Shown: positions 32,396-43,914, counted from the stretch's first letter. The stretch is DNA of 64,000 nt from Blastococcus tunisiensis (GCF_900112815.1 NZ_FOND01000017.1:1-64000), one strand, 5' to 3'. Notes: generated from the sequence alone by a model not told the origin. Numbers and translations are program-made.

Positions 32396-33616
32396 GTGAG
32401 CACCCGGGACTTCATCGAGAAGGACTACTACGCCGCGCTGGGCGTCCCCAAGGACGCCGATGCGCCGGCGATCAAGAAGGCCTACCGCAAGCTGGCCACG
32501 GAGCTGCACCCGGACAAGAACCCGGGCAACGCCGAGGCCGAGGCGCGCTTCAAGGACGTGTCCGAGGCCTACGACGTGCTGTCGGACCCCACCCGGCGGG
32601 CGGAGTACGACGAGGCCCGCCGCCTGTTCGGGGCGGGTGGCTTCGGGGCCGGCGGCCGTCCGGGCGGCTTCCCCGGCGGCTTCCCGGGCGGGAGCGGCGG
32701 CGGTCAGCCGTTCGACCTCGGCGACCTCTTCGGCGCGGCGGGTGGTGCCGGCCCGGCCGGGGGGCGCGGGGCCGGTGGGCTCGGCGACATCCTCGGTGGG
32801 CTGTTCGGCGGCGCCGGTGGCGCGCGCGCCCGGAGCCAGGCGGCGTCCGGACCCGCCCGCGGTCAGGACGTCGAGACCGAGGCGACGCTCTCCTTCGACG
32901 AGGCGGCGCTCGGCGTCACCGTCCCGCTGCGGATGCAGAGCCCGGGCACCTGCCCGACCTGCAGCGGCAGCGGGGCCAAGCCGGGCACCAGCCCCCACAC
33001 CTGCCCGGTGTGCCAGGGGGCCGGCGTCACCAGCCGGAGCCAGGGCGCGTTCGCCTTCTCCGAGCCCTGCCGCAACTGCCGCGGCACCGGCTCGGTGGTC
33101 GACGACCCCTGCCCGACCTGCGCCGGCAACGGGGTCACCACGCAGACCCGCACGATCACCGTCCGGATCCCGGCGGGGGTCAGGGACGGCCAGCGCATCC
33201 GGCTGGCCGGCAAGGGTGCCCCGGGACGCCGCGGCGGTCCGGCCGGTGACCTGTTCGTCGTCGTGCACGTGGCCGAGCACGAGCTCTTCGGGCGCAAGGG
33301 CGAGGACCTGACGCTCACCGTGCCGATCACCTTCGCGGAGGCCGCGCTGGGGACGACGCTGACCGTGCCCACGCTCGACGGCAACGTCTCGCTCAAGGTG
33401 CCGGCCGGCACCGCCAGCGGGCGCACGCTCCGGGTCCGGGGGCGCGGGGTGCCCGGCAAGGGGCGGTCCGGTGACCTGCTGGTCACCCTCGAGGTGGCCG
33501 TGCCGTCGCGGTTGACACCGGCCCAGCGCAAGGCGGTCGAGAGCCTGGCCGAGGAGATGAGCGAGGACCCCCGGCCGCAGATCACCGCCGCGGTGCAGGC
33601 GGGAGGTGCGCGGTGA
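32396..33616 (+). CDS. dnaJ: Chaperone DnaJ
   Basis: A 406-residue type I Hsp40. The J domain (about 8-75) has the HPD triad in [11 protein letters not shown] Gly/Phe-rich region follows (about 78-150). The zinc domain has all four CxxCxGxG repeats: [24 protein letters not shown] and CPTCAGNG. The C-terminal substrate domains end near residue 390. It delivers substrates to DnaK and stimulates ATP hydrolysis. This is the DnaJ1 type found with hspR in actinobacteria. GTG 32396 follows GAGAGGGGG. The stop overlaps the hspR GTG. Confidence 0.96.
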   Translation: MSTRDFIEKDYYAALGVPKDADAPAIKKAYRKLATELHPDKNPGNAEAEARFKDVSEAYDVLSDPTRRAEYDEARRLFGAGGFGAGGRPGGFPGGFPGGSGGGQPFDLGDLFGAAGGAGPAGGRGAGGLGDILGGLFGGAGGARARSQAASGPARGQDVETEATLSFDEAALGVTVPLRMQSPGTCPTCSGSGAKPGTSPHTCPVCQGAGVTSRSQGAFAFSEPCRNCRGTGSVVDDPCPTCAGNGVTTQTRTITVRIPAGVRDGQRIRLAGKGAPGRRGGPAGDLFVVVHVAEHELFGRKGEDLTLTVPITFAEAALGTTLTVPTLDGNVSLKVPAGTASGRTLRVRGRGVPGKGRSGDLLVTLEVAVPSRLTPAQRKAVESLAEEMSEDPRPQITAAVQAGGAR

Positions 33617-34050
33617 GCAGCCACTCCGACGGCGTCCGGGCCGTGGCCGAGGACGCCCCGGTCTTCGTGATCTCGGTGGCGGCCGAGCTGGCCGGCATGC
33701 ACGCGCAGACGCTGCGCCAGTACGACCGGCTGGGTCTGGTCAGCCCCGGCCGGACGCCGGGCGGCGGGCGCCGCTACAGCCCGCGGGACGTGGCGCTGCT
33801 CCGCGAGGTGCAGCGGCTCTCCCAGGAGGACGGCGTCAACCTGGCGGGGATCAAGCGGATCATCGACCTGGAGTCGCAGGTCGAGGCGCTGCAGGCGCGG
33901 GTCCGCGAGCTGCTCGAGGCCATCGACCTCGCCGAGGCCCGGCGCATGGCGGCGGAGGCCGCCGTGCCCGCCGGCTACCGGCGTGACCTGGTGCCGCGGA
34001 GCCGCCCGAGCTCGGCGCTCGTCGTCTGGCGCCCGCGAGGCGGACGGTGA
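33613..34050 (+). CDS. hspR: HspR, MerR-family heat-shock repressor
   Basis: A 145-residue regulator. The MerR helix-turn-helix at about residues 18-85 reads [40 protein letters not shown], then a wing with [21 protein letters not shown] short coiled coil follows ([20 protein letters not shown]). This order is the HspR type, and its place after dnaJ with a 4-nt overlap is the classical arrangement. It binds HAIR sites with DnaK as co-repressor. Candidate HAIR sites lie before dnaK (29701) and clpB (37939). The stop overlaps the GTG of the MarR gene that follows. Confidence 0.93.
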   Translation: MSSHSDGVRAVAEDAPVFVISVAAELAGMHAQTLRQYDRLGLVSPGRTPGGGRRYSPRDVALLREVQRLSQEDGVNLAGIKRIIDLESQVEALQARVRELLEAIDLAEARRMAAEAAVPAGYRRDLVPRSRPSSALVVWRPRGGR

Positions 34051-34505
34051 CCGAGTCGCACGAGGCCTTCGTCCGGCTGGAGCGCGAGGTGGGGCTGCTG
34101 CTGCGCCGGGCACGGGCCATCTCCGCCCGGCTCGCCGGTGAGCTGCACCCCGACCTGGACGGCGCGGCCTACGGGCTCCTGGCGCTGCTGCAGGACTCCG
34201 GTCCGCTCCGGGCCAGCGAGGTCGTGGCCCGACTGGGTCTCGACAAGAGCACCGTCAGCCGACAGGTGGCGCACCTGGTGGACCTCGGGCTCGTCGACCG
34301 CAGCGCCGATCCCGTCGACGGCCGGGCGCAGGTGCTGACGCCGTCGGCCGAGGGCTCGGCCCGCCTCTCCCGCATCCGGGACGTGCGGCGGGCCCGGTGG
34401 GAGTCCGATCTGGAGGACTGGCCGGCCGCCGACGTGGCCCAGCTCGCGGAACTGCTGGGCCGGCTGAACCGGCTCGGGGAGGCGCGCGAGGCCGCCGGCC
34501 CCTGA
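34047..34505 (+). CDS. MarR-family regulator (chaperone operon)
   Basis: A 152-residue MarR protein whose GTG overlaps the hspR stop by 4 nt. The winged helix (about 55-110) has LRASEVVARLGLDKSTVSRQ, VAHLVDLGLVDRSADPVDGR and AQVLTPSAEG, the usual recognition helix and wing. No reactive cysteine of the OhrR type is present. It should be cotranscribed with the heat-shock genes, which is unusual. It is followed by another MarR gene (34612) with its own promoter and a large palindrome, to which this protein might also bind. Confidence 0.88.
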   Translation: MTESHEAFVRLEREVGLLLRRARAISARLAGELHPDLDGAAYGLLALLQDSGPLRASEVVARLGLDKSTVSRQVAHLVDLGLVDRSADPVDGRAQVLTPSAEGSARLSRIRDVRRARWESDLEDWPAADVAQLAELLGRLNRLGEAREAAGP

Positions 34506-34548
34506 GCCGGTGAGAGCCGGATCACGGGGCGTCGGCCGGGTGACTGGT

Positions 34549-34588
34549 TGTAGACCGCAACCAAACTGCTATATGGTTGCGGTCTACA
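34549..34588. promoter_or_regulatory. MarR operator: 15-bp perfect inverted repeat
   Basis: TGTAGACCGCAACCA (34549-34563) and TGGTTGCGGTCTACA (34574-34588) are perfect inverted arms with a 10-nt AT-rich spacer (AACTGCTATA). It lies 23 nt before the MarR gene at 34612. TTGTAG (34548-34553) and TATATG (34570-34575), 16 nt apart, could be the -35 and -10 boxes, so binding would cover the promoter. Confidence 0.8.
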
Positions 34589-34611
34589 CCTAGTCACCCC
34601 CGAGGATCCCC

Positions 34612-35100
34612 ATGACCATCAGTCCCGAGACGCGGGACCGGCTGACGGCGAGCATCGCCCAGCTCGTCCGCACCGGGCGGCAGGTCAGCACCCGGGCCGC
34701 CGCCCAGCTCTACGGAGAACTGCCCTCCTTCGGCTGGGCGCTCCTGCTGCCCCTGGAGCGCGACGGCGCCCAGCGCTGCAGCTCGCTCGCGGCGCACGCC
34801 GGGATCGACGTCTCCGTCGCCAGCCGCCAGGTGGCGGCCCTCGAGCGGGACGGCCACGTCGAGCGGCGTCCCGACCCGGACGACGGCCGGGCCAGCCTGC
34901 TCAGCATCACCGAGCGCGGATCGCTGGCCCTCGCGGCGACCCGTGCCCTGCGCGCGGACTGGGCCCTCGGTGCGCTGAGCGCCTGGGACGAGACCGACGC
35001 CCGCCTGCTCAGCGACCTGCTCGACCGGCTCGTCGCCGACCTGGAGCCGTTCGCCGGGCACCGTCCCGCGGCCGGGACGGCCGTCCCCGCCCCCCGATGA
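34612..35100 (+). CDS. MarR-family regulator of the efflux gene
   Basis: A 162-residue MarR protein (MTISPETRDRLTASIAQLVR). The winged helix includes LAAHAGIDVSVASRQVAALE and RDGHVERRPDPDDGRASLLS (about 63-105). It is directly upstream of an EmrB/QacA-type efflux gene, whose first possible ATG overlaps the stop (ATGA), and downstream of a 15-bp perfect inverted repeat. This is the standard arrangement of an autoregulated MarR-efflux operon induced by the exported compound. The compound is unknown. Sequence similarity to the MarR protein encoded just upstream suggests an old duplication. Confidence 0.9.
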   Translation: MTISPETRDRLTASIAQLVRTGRQVSTRAAAQLYGELPSFGWALLLPLERDGAQRCSSLAAHAGIDVSVASRQVAALERDGHVERRPDPDDGRASLLSITERGSLALAATRALRADWALGALSAWDETDARLLSDLLDRLVADLEPFAGHRPAAGTAVPAPR

Positions 35101-35159
35101 CCACCCCGCTCCCGACCGTGCGCCCGTCCCGCCGGACCGACCTTCCCCCCAGGAGAACC

Positions 35160-36776
35160 GTGAGCAGCACCATCCAGCGCCCCGGCACCGTCGCGGCGCC
35201 CGAGCCTGCGGCCGACACCGCCCCGGCCGAGCAGCAGGGCCAGATGACGCACCGGGAGATCCTCTCGGCGCTGTCCGGGATGCTCCTGGCGATGTTCGTG
35301 GCGTTCCTGTCCTCGACCGTCGTCTCCAACGCCCTGCCGACCATCATCACCGAGCTGCGCGGGTCGCAGAGCCAGTACACCTGGGTGGTCACCGCGACGC
35401 TCCTGGCCTCGACGGCGTCGACGCCGATCTGGGGCAAGCTCGCCGACCTGTTCAGCAAGAAGCTGCTGATCCAGCTCTCCATCGTCATCTTCGTCGTCGG
35501 CTCGATGCTGGCCGGGCTGTCGCAGTCGGTGGAGACGCTGATCGCCTGGCGGGTGCTCCAGGGGCTCGGCCTGGGCGGCCTGCAGGCGCTGGTGCAGATC
35601 GCGATGGCGGCCATGATCAGCCCGCGCGAGCGCGGCCGGTACGCCGGTCTGCTGGGCGGCGTGATGGCCGTCGCCACGGTCGGCGGCCCGCTGCTCGGCG
35701 GTCTGCTCGTGGACACCAGCTGGCTGGGCTGGCGCTGGTGCTTCTACGTCGGCGTCCCCTTCGGTCTGGTCGCCCTCGTGCTGCTGCAGCGCACCCTGCA
35801 CCTGCCGGTGACGAAGCGGACGGTGCACATCGACTACCTGGGTGCGGCCTTCCTGGCCGCCGGCGTCTCGGCCCTGCTGATCTGGGTGACGCTGGCCGGC
35901 AACAGCTTCGCGTGGGCCTCTACCGAGACGGCGCTGTTCCTCGCCGGCGGCGGCGCGGCCGTCATCGCCTTCGTCGTCACCGAGCTGAAGGCCACGGAGC
36001 CGATCGTGCCGCTGCGGCTGTTCCGCGACCGGACGACGACGCTGGCCATCATCGCCAGCATCGCGATCGGCGTGGCGATGTTCGGCTCGTCGGTCTTCCT
36101 CGGCCAGTACCTGCAGATCTCCCGCGGCTACTCGCCGACCGTGGCCGGCCTGCTGACCATCCCGATGGTCGCCGGCCTGCTGCTGTCCTCGACGGTGTCC
36201 GGCATCCTGATCACCAGGACCGGCCGCTGGAAGCGGTTCCTGGTGGCCGGCTCGGTGCTGGTCGTCGTCGGCTTCGCGCTGCTCGGATCGGTCGACCACG
36301 AGACGGACATGGTGCTGCTGAGCAGCTTCCTCTTCGTGCTGGGCGTCGGCATCGGCATGACGATGCAGAACCTCGTCCTCGCCGTCCAGAACACCGTGGC
36401 GGCGACGGACCTGGGCGCCGCGAGCTCCGCGGTGGCCTTCTTCCGCAGCCTCGGGGGCACCGTCGGCGTCTCGGTGCTGGGCGCGGTCCTGTCCACGCGC
36501 GTCGGTGACCTGATCCGCGGCGGCCTGGCCGACGTGCCCGGCGCCGCCGCGGCCGCGGGCTCCGGCGAGATCGGCCTGGCGAACCTTGCCGACGCCCCGC
36601 CGGCGATCCAGACCCTGATCCGGGTCAGCTACGGCGACGCCACCGGCCGGATCTTCGTCATCTCCGCGGTGATCGCCGTGGTCGCGATGGGGGCGATCGT
36701 GCTCATCCGGGAGATCGCTCTCAGCACGCAGAGCGGCGAGGCGCGGCTGCGCGAGGAGTCGGCAGAGCGCGTCTGA
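35160..36776 (+). CDS. MFS drug efflux transporter (EmrB/QacA, DHA2 type)
   Basis: A 538-residue transporter with about 14 membrane helices. Motifs: FLSSTVVSNALPTII (helix 1), WVVTATLLASTASTPIWGKL with LADLFSKKLL (motif A), WRVLQGLGLGGLQAL (motif B), GGVMAVATVGGPLLGGLLVD (motif C). This is the proton-driven DHA2 multidrug family. GTG 35160 was chosen because AGGAGA lies just ahead; ATG 35097 would overlap the MarR stop and add 21 disordered residues, and could be used through coupling. A strong terminator follows at 36784. Probably controlled by the upstream MarR protein. Confidence 0.9.
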   Translation: MSSTIQRPGTVAAPEPAADTAPAEQQGQMTHREILSALSGMLLAMFVAFLSSTVVSNALPTIITELRGSQSQYTWVVTATLLASTASTPIWGKLADLFSKKLLIQLSIVIFVVGSMLAGLSQSVETLIAWRVLQGLGLGGLQALVQIAMAAMISPRERGRYAGLLGGVMAVATVGGPLLGGLLVDTSWLGWRWCFYVGVPFGLVALVLLQRTLHLPVTKRTVHIDYLGAAFLAAGVSALLIWVTLAGNSFAWASTETALFLAGGGAAVIAFVVTELKATEPIVPLRLFRDRTTTLAIIASIAIGVAMFGSSVFLGQYLQISRGYSPTVAGLLTIPMVAGLLLSSTVSGILITRTGRWKRFLVAGSVLVVVGFALLGSVDHETDMVLLSSFLFVLGVGIGMTMQNLVLAVQNTVAATDLGAASSAVAFFRSLGGTVGVSVLGAVLSTRVGDLIRGGLADVPGAAAAAGSGEIGLANLADAPPAIQTLIRVSYGDATGRIFVISAVIAVVAMGAIVLIREIALSTQSGEARLREESAERV

Positions 36777-36783
36777 CCCGGTT

Positions 36784-36861
36784 GCCCCGCCGGCGGAGGA
36801 ACCTGTGCACACGTCCTGGCTGATCCAGGCGCATGCACAGGTTCCGCTGCCGGTGCGGGGC
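36784..36861. terminator. Long convergent terminator
   Basis: GCCCCGC and GGAACCTGTGCA on the left pair with TGCACAGGTTCC and GCGGGGC on the right, and an inner CCTGG/CCAGG pair caps the structure. It lies between the efflux gene (plus) and osmC (minus) and overlaps the osmC stop codon. Confidence 0.7.
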
Positions 36862-37301
36862 TAGTTCTCCAGGGCCGCGTCGAGGGTGATCTCGTCGACG
36901 CCGGCCAGCGCCTTGCTGACCGGGCAGCCGACCTTCGCCGCCTGGGCCGCCTGCTCGAAGCCCGCGGCGTCCAGGCCCTCGACCTCGCCGCGCACCGTGA
37001 GCGCGACCGTCGTGATGTGCGGTGCGCCGTCCTTCTGGCCGAGCGTCACCTCGGCGGTGATCTCCAGCGCCGTCGGGGTCCCGCCGGCCTTGTCGATCTC
37101 GTTGGAGAGGGCCATGGCGAAGCAGGACGAGTGCGCGGCGGCGATGAGCTCCTCGGGACTCGTCGTCCCCCCGGCCTCCTCGGCGGCCCGCTTCGGGAAG
37201 GACACCTCGTAGGTGCCGACCTTCGAGCTGGTGAGCTCGACCTGGCCGGATCCGTCCTGCAGGGTGCCGTTCCAGGCGGTGCGTGCGGTGCGAGTGGGCA
37301 T
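36861..37301 (-). CDS. osmC: OsmC-type peroxiredoxin
   Basis: A 146-residue protein with the two catalytic cysteines of the OsmC/Ohr fold: Cys60 in SPEELIAAAHSSCFAMALS and Cys126 in KVGCPVSKALAG. The overall pattern is the OsmC subgroup (TIGR03562) rather than Ohr. It reduces organic hydroperoxides. The gene for an OhrR-like sensor lies 85 nt upstream on the same strand, so peroxide induction is likely. GGAAGAAGG precedes the ATG at 37301. Confidence 0.92.
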   Translation of the reverse strand: MPTRTARTAWNGTLQDGSGQVELTSSKVGTYEVSFPKRAAEEAGGTTSPEELIAAAHSSCFAMALSNEIDKAGGTPTALEITAEVTLGQKDGAPHITTVALTVRGEVEGLDAAGFEQAAQAAKVGCPVSKALAGVDEITLDAALEN

Positions 37302-37386
37302 GGTCCTTCTTCCGTGCCGGGCGCCGCCCGCTCCTGGACGGCGCGTCGACGCAGCCCTTACCCGCTGACGTGCGGGGTCAACGCGT

Positions 37387-37842
37387 TCAGCAGACGGCCT
37401 CGCCGCGGTTCACCCGCTCGGTGAGCAGACGGAGGCGCTGCATGAGCTCGTCGAACTCGCCGCTGTCGAAGCCGATGGCGCCGATCATCTCCTGGGAGAT
37501 CCCGAACGCCTTGTCCTTGAGCGCGCGGCCCTCGTCGGTCAGCGCGATGGCGACCGAGCGCTCGTCCTCGACGCGGCGGTGCCGGGTGACCAGACCGGCC
37601 GCGGTCAGCCGCTTCAGCAGCGGGGAGAGGGTGCCGCTGTCCAGCGCCAGGCGGGACCCGAGCTGACCCACGGTCTGGTGGTCGGACTCCCAGAGCAGCA
37701 TCATGACCAGGTACTGCGGATAGGTGAGGCCGAGAGCGTCGAGCATCGGTCGGTAGCGCGCCGTCACGGCCCGGGAAGCGGCGTACAGCGCGAAGCACAG
37801 CTGGTCGTCGAGTGCGACGCTCGGTGCCGGCAGGGCGGTCAT
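37387..37842 (-). CDS. ohrR: OhrR-like organic peroxide sensor (MarR family)
   Basis: A 151-residue MarR protein with the diagnostic N-terminal cysteine, Cys16 in [17 protein letters not shown], and [13 protein letters not shown], both typical of OhrR. The winged helix has [20 protein letters not shown] second cysteine is the very last residue (Cys151); in two-cysteine OhrR proteins a resolving cysteine forms the disulfide, but its position here is unusual. Oxidation of Cys16 should release DNA and induce osmC downstream. A TTGACC/TAAGGG pair in the 85-nt spacer could be the osmC promoter. Confidence 0.9.
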   Translation of the reverse strand: MTALPAPSVALDDQLCFALYAASRAVTARYRPMLDALGLTYPQYLVMMLLWESDHQTVGQLGSRLALDSGTLSPLLKRLTAAGLVTRHRRVEDERSVAIALTDEGRALKDKAFGISQEMIGAIGFDSGEFDELMQRLRLLTERVNRGEAVC

Positions 37843-37938
37843 GGGGCGAGTCTAGGTGCCGGAAGGCGCCATGCCACCGTCCCGGCGCAGTCCGGGGCCC
37901 CGTCGAGGGGTTCCGGCCCGGGACCGGGCATGCAAGGG

Positions 37939-37957
37939 TTGAGCGGAACAGACTCAA
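37939..37957. promoter_or_regulatory. HAIR element (HspR operator) of clpB
   Basis: TTGAG, nine bases, CTCAA: a perfect match to the HspR inverted repeat. The arms extend by one pair (G37938/C37958). It covers the -35 hexamer of the SigH-type promoter, so HspR would directly exclude RNA polymerase. Confidence 0.8.
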
Positions 37958-37970
37958 CTTGTGCGTCGTT
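37945..37970 (+). promoter_or_regulatory. SigH/SigR-type promoter of clpB
   Basis: GGAACA (37945-37950), 17 nt, GTT (37968-37970). This is the same hexamer and spacing as before dnaK. The start would be near 37976, giving a leader of about 70 nt before the ATG at 38046. Confidence 0.75.
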
Positions 37971-38045
37971 GCACGGATCGACCAGGCGGCCACCGGTCCC
38001 CTCCGGTGGTCGATCGATCCAGCCGAGAGGAAGGCGTCCCCGACC

Positions 38046-40631
<2,586 letters not shown>

Positions 40632-40640
40632 GACGGGCCC

Positions 40641-40675
40641 GACCGGCCCGCCCGATCCCCTGGACCGGACGGGCC
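40641..40675. terminator. Terminator after clpB
   Basis: CCGGCCCG (40641-40648) and CGGGCCGG (40668-40675) form an 8-bp GC stem 10 nt after the clpB stop. No U-tract, as usual in such genomes. Confidence 0.55.
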
Positions 40676-40822
40676 GGCGCGCTGCCGCAGCCACCCACCG
40701 GGCGCGCCGGCCGGGCCGCGGCCGCCTGACCCGACCGGGCGACAGCGGGCGGCGCGGCGATGGCGGCCGAACGCGGGGGTCCACCATGATCGGCAGGAAT
40801 CGACACGTCCGGGAGGCCGAAG

Positions 40823-41488
40823 ATGACGTCAGGACAGAGCGGTCCGCACGGGGACCCCGACCAGCAGGGGCAGGGTGGGCCTCCGCAGGGCTGGAACGCC
40901 CCGCCGTCCCAGCCGCCGTACGGGCAGCAGCAGCCGGGGCAGCCGCCCTACGGGCAGCAGTACCCGGGGTACGCCCCGGCGCCGTCGGCACCCACCGGGT
41001 ACGGGGCGCCGCCCCCGATGGAGCGGCCGACCACCGTCCGCGCCGGCATCGGGGCGCTGGTGGCGAGCCTCGTGCTCGGGCTGATCTCGGCGATCGTGAC
41101 GTTCTCCGACCTCGACGGCCTGATCGAGGAGACGCTGCGCCAGTCGACCGACCCCGCGATCACCGAGGACCTCGCCCGCACGGGCATCCTCATCGGCGTC
41201 GTCATCACGCTGATCATCCTGGGGCTGCAGGCGCTCTTCATCTGGTTCGCCTGGCAGGGGCGCAACTGGGCGCGGATCGTCATCTGGGTGCTCGGCGGCA
41301 TCAGCGTGGTCTTCGGCCTGGTGGGCCTCGCGGCCGGCACCGGCGGGCAGGCCACCAGCGGTTTCGCCACCTCGCTGGGCTGGTTCCAGCTGATCCTGAC
41401 CGCCGTCGGCATCGTGGCACTGGCGCTCAAGCCGTCCAACGACTGGTACCGCTTCCGCGGCTGGCAGCGGGCGAACGGCCAGGGCTGA
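40823..41488 (+). CDS. Proline/glutamine-rich membrane protein
   Basis: A 221-residue protein. The first 75 residues are Gly/Pro/Gln/Tyr-rich, with PPYGQQ repeated (QPPYGQQQPGQ, then QPPYGQQYPGY), and are probably disordered in the cytoplasm. Four membrane helices follow (about 75-97, 120-145, 150-172 and 182-202). Such Pro-rich N-termini are common in actinobacterial membrane proteins of unknown role. A convergent gene (41537) encodes a second four-helix protein that also responds to no known family, and a shared terminator separates them. GGGAGG precedes the ATG. Confidence 0.75.
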   Translation: MTSGQSGPHGDPDQQGQGGPPQGWNAPPSQPPYGQQQPGQPPYGQQYPGYAPAPSAPTGYGAPPPMERPTTVRAGIGALVASLVLGLISAIVTFSDLDGLIEETLRQSTDPAITEDLARTGILIGVVITLIILGLQALFIWFAWQGRNWARIVIWVLGGISVVFGLVGLAAGTGGQATSGFATSLGWFQLILTAVGIVALALKPSNDWYRFRGWQRANGQG

Positions 41489-41494
41489 CCGGAT

Positions 41495-41532
41495 CGTCGT
41501 CGGTGGCTCCGCGGACGGAGCCACCGACGACG
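41495..41532. terminator. Convergent bidirectional terminator
   Basis: CGTCGTCGGTGGCTCCG (41495-41511) and its exact complement (41516-41532) form a 17-bp stem with a 4-nt loop between two convergent genes. Confidence 0.85.
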
Positions 41533-41536
41533 GCCG

Positions 41537-42001
41537 TCAGCCGGCGGAGCGCAGCGGCGGCACCCACTCCCGGGTCCCCCGGGCGAGCAGACCCGCGACG
41601 GCCGCGATCGAGAGGGCCAGCAGCAGCAGAGACGCGATCGTGATGTCGCCGGCGACGAGCTGGAAGAGGGTGAGCACGACCAGCAACCCGCTGGCCGCCA
41701 GCCCCGTCCACCGCGCCCAGGGCTGCCGGCGGGGGAAGAACCACGCGGACAGCGCCAGCACGAGGCCGAGCACCACGTTCGGGATCAGGGACGACAGCAC
41801 GAACTGCCGGGCCGCGTCGCGGCCGACCTCGGCGGCCTCCGCGACGCGGTCGACGGCGTCGTCGAAGCCGGACCAGAGCAGTGCGCCGTTGGTCAGCAGC
41901 AGCGCCGCGACCACGCCCATGGCGATGGCGGCGACCCGCACGGACGGCGGCAGGACGGGGCGCGCGGCAGGTCCTCCCGCAGGGGTCTGATCGGTCGGCA
42001 C
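41537..42001 (-). CDS. Four-helix membrane protein, 154 aa
   Basis: From GTG 42001: a short Pro-rich N-terminus (TDQTPAGGPAARPVLPPSVR), then four membrane helices (about 22-42, 70-88, 96-118 and 120-140) with short loops. SAWFFPRRQPWARWTGLAAS between helices two and three is a positively charged cytoplasmic loop of a type seen in small actinobacterial membrane proteins. Function unknown. It is divergent from the molybdopterin oxidoreductase gene at 42116 and convergent with the gene ending at 41488. The long upstream extension of the frame is rejected as non-coding. Confidence 0.7.
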   Translation of the reverse strand: MPTDQTPAGGPAARPVLPPSVRVAAIAMGVVAALLLTNGALLWSGFDDAVDRVAEAAEVGRDAARQFVLSSLIPNVVLGLVLALSAWFFPRRQPWARWTGLAASGLLVVLTLFQLVAGDITIASLLLLALSIAAVAGLLARGTREWVPPLRSAG

Positions 42002-42115
42002 CGCGCCAGGGTGCCAGACCTCCTCCCCGGCGGGCCGCGTCGGCCACAGCCGGTTGTGCCCCAGATGATTTCTCCCGATCGAATCCGGTCCGGGGGTGGC
42101 GCACGAAGACCCGGT

Positions 42116-43789
42116 GTGACCACTTCCCTCCAGGACCCGGCGCCGGCCGCGGACGAGCGCTCCGAGCGGCCCCCCCGGCGCCGTGTCCTGGCCGCGCTCG
42201 CCGGCCTGCTGGCCGCCGCGGTGGCGCTCGGTGCGGCGGAGCTGGCCGCCGGGCTCGTGGGGCCGGTCTCCTCGCCGGTGATCGCCGTCGGCGACGCGGC
42301 CATCACCCTCACGCCCGAGCCGGTGAAGGCGTTCGCCATCCGCACGTTCGGCGAGGACGACAAGATCGCCCTGATCGTCGGGATGCTGGTCGTCATCGCC
42401 GGCTACGCCGTGCTCGTCGGGTTGCTCGGACTGCGCAACCGGCGGCTCGGCGTCCTCGGGATCGCCGTCTTCGGGGCCGTCGGCGTCCTCGCCGCCCTCA
42501 CCCGGCCGGCGGGGGCGCCGCTGGACGCCCTTCCCTCGCTGCTCGGCGCCACGGCCGGGACCGTCGCCCTGCTGGTCCTGCTCGCGCCGCTGACCGCACC
42601 GGTCGCCGGCCCGTCCGGGGAGCGGCCCGCGCCGACGTCCGGCGGGCATGCCGACGAGCGGATCGTGGAGCGGCTGCGGGACGTCCTCGGCTCGACCGAC
42701 CGCAAGGGCGCCGGCCTCGACCGGCGGCGCTTCTTCCTCACCAGCGGTGTCGCCCTCGGCGCCGCGGCCGTCACCGGGGGCGGTGGCCGGCTGCTCCAGC
42801 GGCGCTTCGACGTCGCGGGGGACCGGGCCGCGCTGACCCTGCCGGCCCCCGCCTCCCCGGCGGCCGCGCTGCCCGCCGGCGCCGACCTCTCCGACGAGGT
42901 CGACGGGCTGACCCCGCTGTTCACCGCCAACGGCGAGTTCTACCGGGTCGACACCGCGCTCAGCGTCCCGCGCATCCGTCCCGCCGACTACCGGCTGGAG
43001 CTGGCCGGGATGTTCGACTCCCCGCGCAGCTACACCCTCGCCGACCTGTTCGAACGCGACGACCTGATCGAGCGCGACATCACGCTGACCTGCGTCTCCA
43101 ACGAGGTGGGCGGCGGGCTGGCCGGCACCGCGCGCTGGATCGGCGTCCCCCTGGCCGCCCTGCTGGAGGAGAACGGCATCCGCACCGGCAGCGATCAGCT
43201 GCTGTGCCGTTCCGAGGACGGCATGACGATCGGCGCCCCGACCCGCAGCGCGCTCGAGGTCGAGGACGCGATGCTGGCGTTCGGGATGAACGGCGAGCCG
43301 CTCCCGGTCGAGCACGGCTTCCCGGTGCGGATGCTGATCCCCGGCCTGTACGGCTACGTGTCGGCCTGCAAGTGGCTGGTGCGCATCGAGGCCACCACCT
43401 TCGACGCCGTCGACGCCTACTGGACCGAGCGCGACTGGGCCGCCGAGGGGCCGATCAAGATCGCGTCCCGGATCGACACCCCCGCCCCGCTGCGCGAGTT
43501 CCCGGCCGGCCGCCGCGCCATCGCCGGCGTGGCCTGGGCCCAGACCCGCGGCATCGCCTCGGTCGAGGTGCGCGTGGACGACGAGGACTGGGCCGAGGCC
43601 GAGCTCTCCCCGCAGGTCGACGCCGACCTGTGGCGCCAGTGGGTGCTGCCCTACGACTTCGCGCCCGGCCGGCACTCGGTGACCGTGCGGGCCACGAGCG
43701 CCGACGGCGAGCGGCAGACCGAGGAGCGCGCCGCGCCCTTCCCCGCCGGATCCAGCGGCTGGCACTCCATCCAGGTGGTCGCCGGCTGA
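42116..43789 (+). CDS. Membrane-anchored molybdopterin-dependent oxidoreductase
   Basis: A 557-residue protein. The N-terminal third has about five membrane helices (about 22-50, 80-105, 108-125, 138-158 and another near 210-230 following DRRRFFLTSGVALG, which looks like a twin-arginine motif placed internally). From about residue 265 there is a sulfite oxidase-type domain: the conserved Mo-ligand cysteine is in LTCVSNEVGGGLAG, and GYVSACKWLVRIE and WTERDWAAEGPIKIASRIDT follow. The last 100 residues resemble the Mo-co dimerisation domain. The enzyme probably acts outside the membrane; the substrate is unknown. GTG 42116 was chosen from the first coherent hydrophilic start. Confidence 0.85.
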   Translation: MTTSLQDPAPAADERSERPPRRRVLAALAGLLAAAVALGAAELAAGLVGPVSSPVIAVGDAAITLTPEPVKAFAIRTFGEDDKIALIVGMLVVIAGYAVLVGLLGLRNRRLGVLGIAVFGAVGVLAALTRPAGAPLDALPSLLGATAGTVALLVLLAPLTAPVAGPSGERPAPTSGGHADERIVERLRDVLGSTDRKGAGLDRRRFFLTSGVALGAAAVTGGGGRLLQRRFDVAGDRAALTLPAPASPAAALPAGADLSDEVDGLTPLFTANGEFYRVDTALSVPRIRPADYRLELAGMFDSPRSYTLADLFERDDLIERDITLTCVSNEVGGGLAGTARWIGVPLAALLEENGIRTGSDQLLCRSEDGMTIGAPTRSALEVEDAMLAFGMNGEPLPVEHGFPVRMLIPGLYGYVSACKWLVRIEATTFDAVDAYWTERDWAAEGPIKIASRIDTPAPLREFPAGRRAIAGVAWAQTRGIASVEVRVDDEDWAEAELSPQVDADLWRQWVLPYDFAPGRHSVTVRATSADGERQTEERAAPFPAGSSGWHSIQVVAG

Positions 43790-43914
43790 CCGGCCACCCC
43801 ACAGACTCGTCCCCGGCAGCTGCCGGAGACGCGATCCCGGACCGCGACCGCGGCCGGTGCACTCCCCGCCCGCGACAATGCGGTCGCACGGACAGGACAA
43901 AGGAGCACCACCTC

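Noticed and set aside
36784-36861. Long hairpin after the efflux gene as a mobile repeat
   Set aside because: No second copy in the window and its position between convergent genes fits a terminator.
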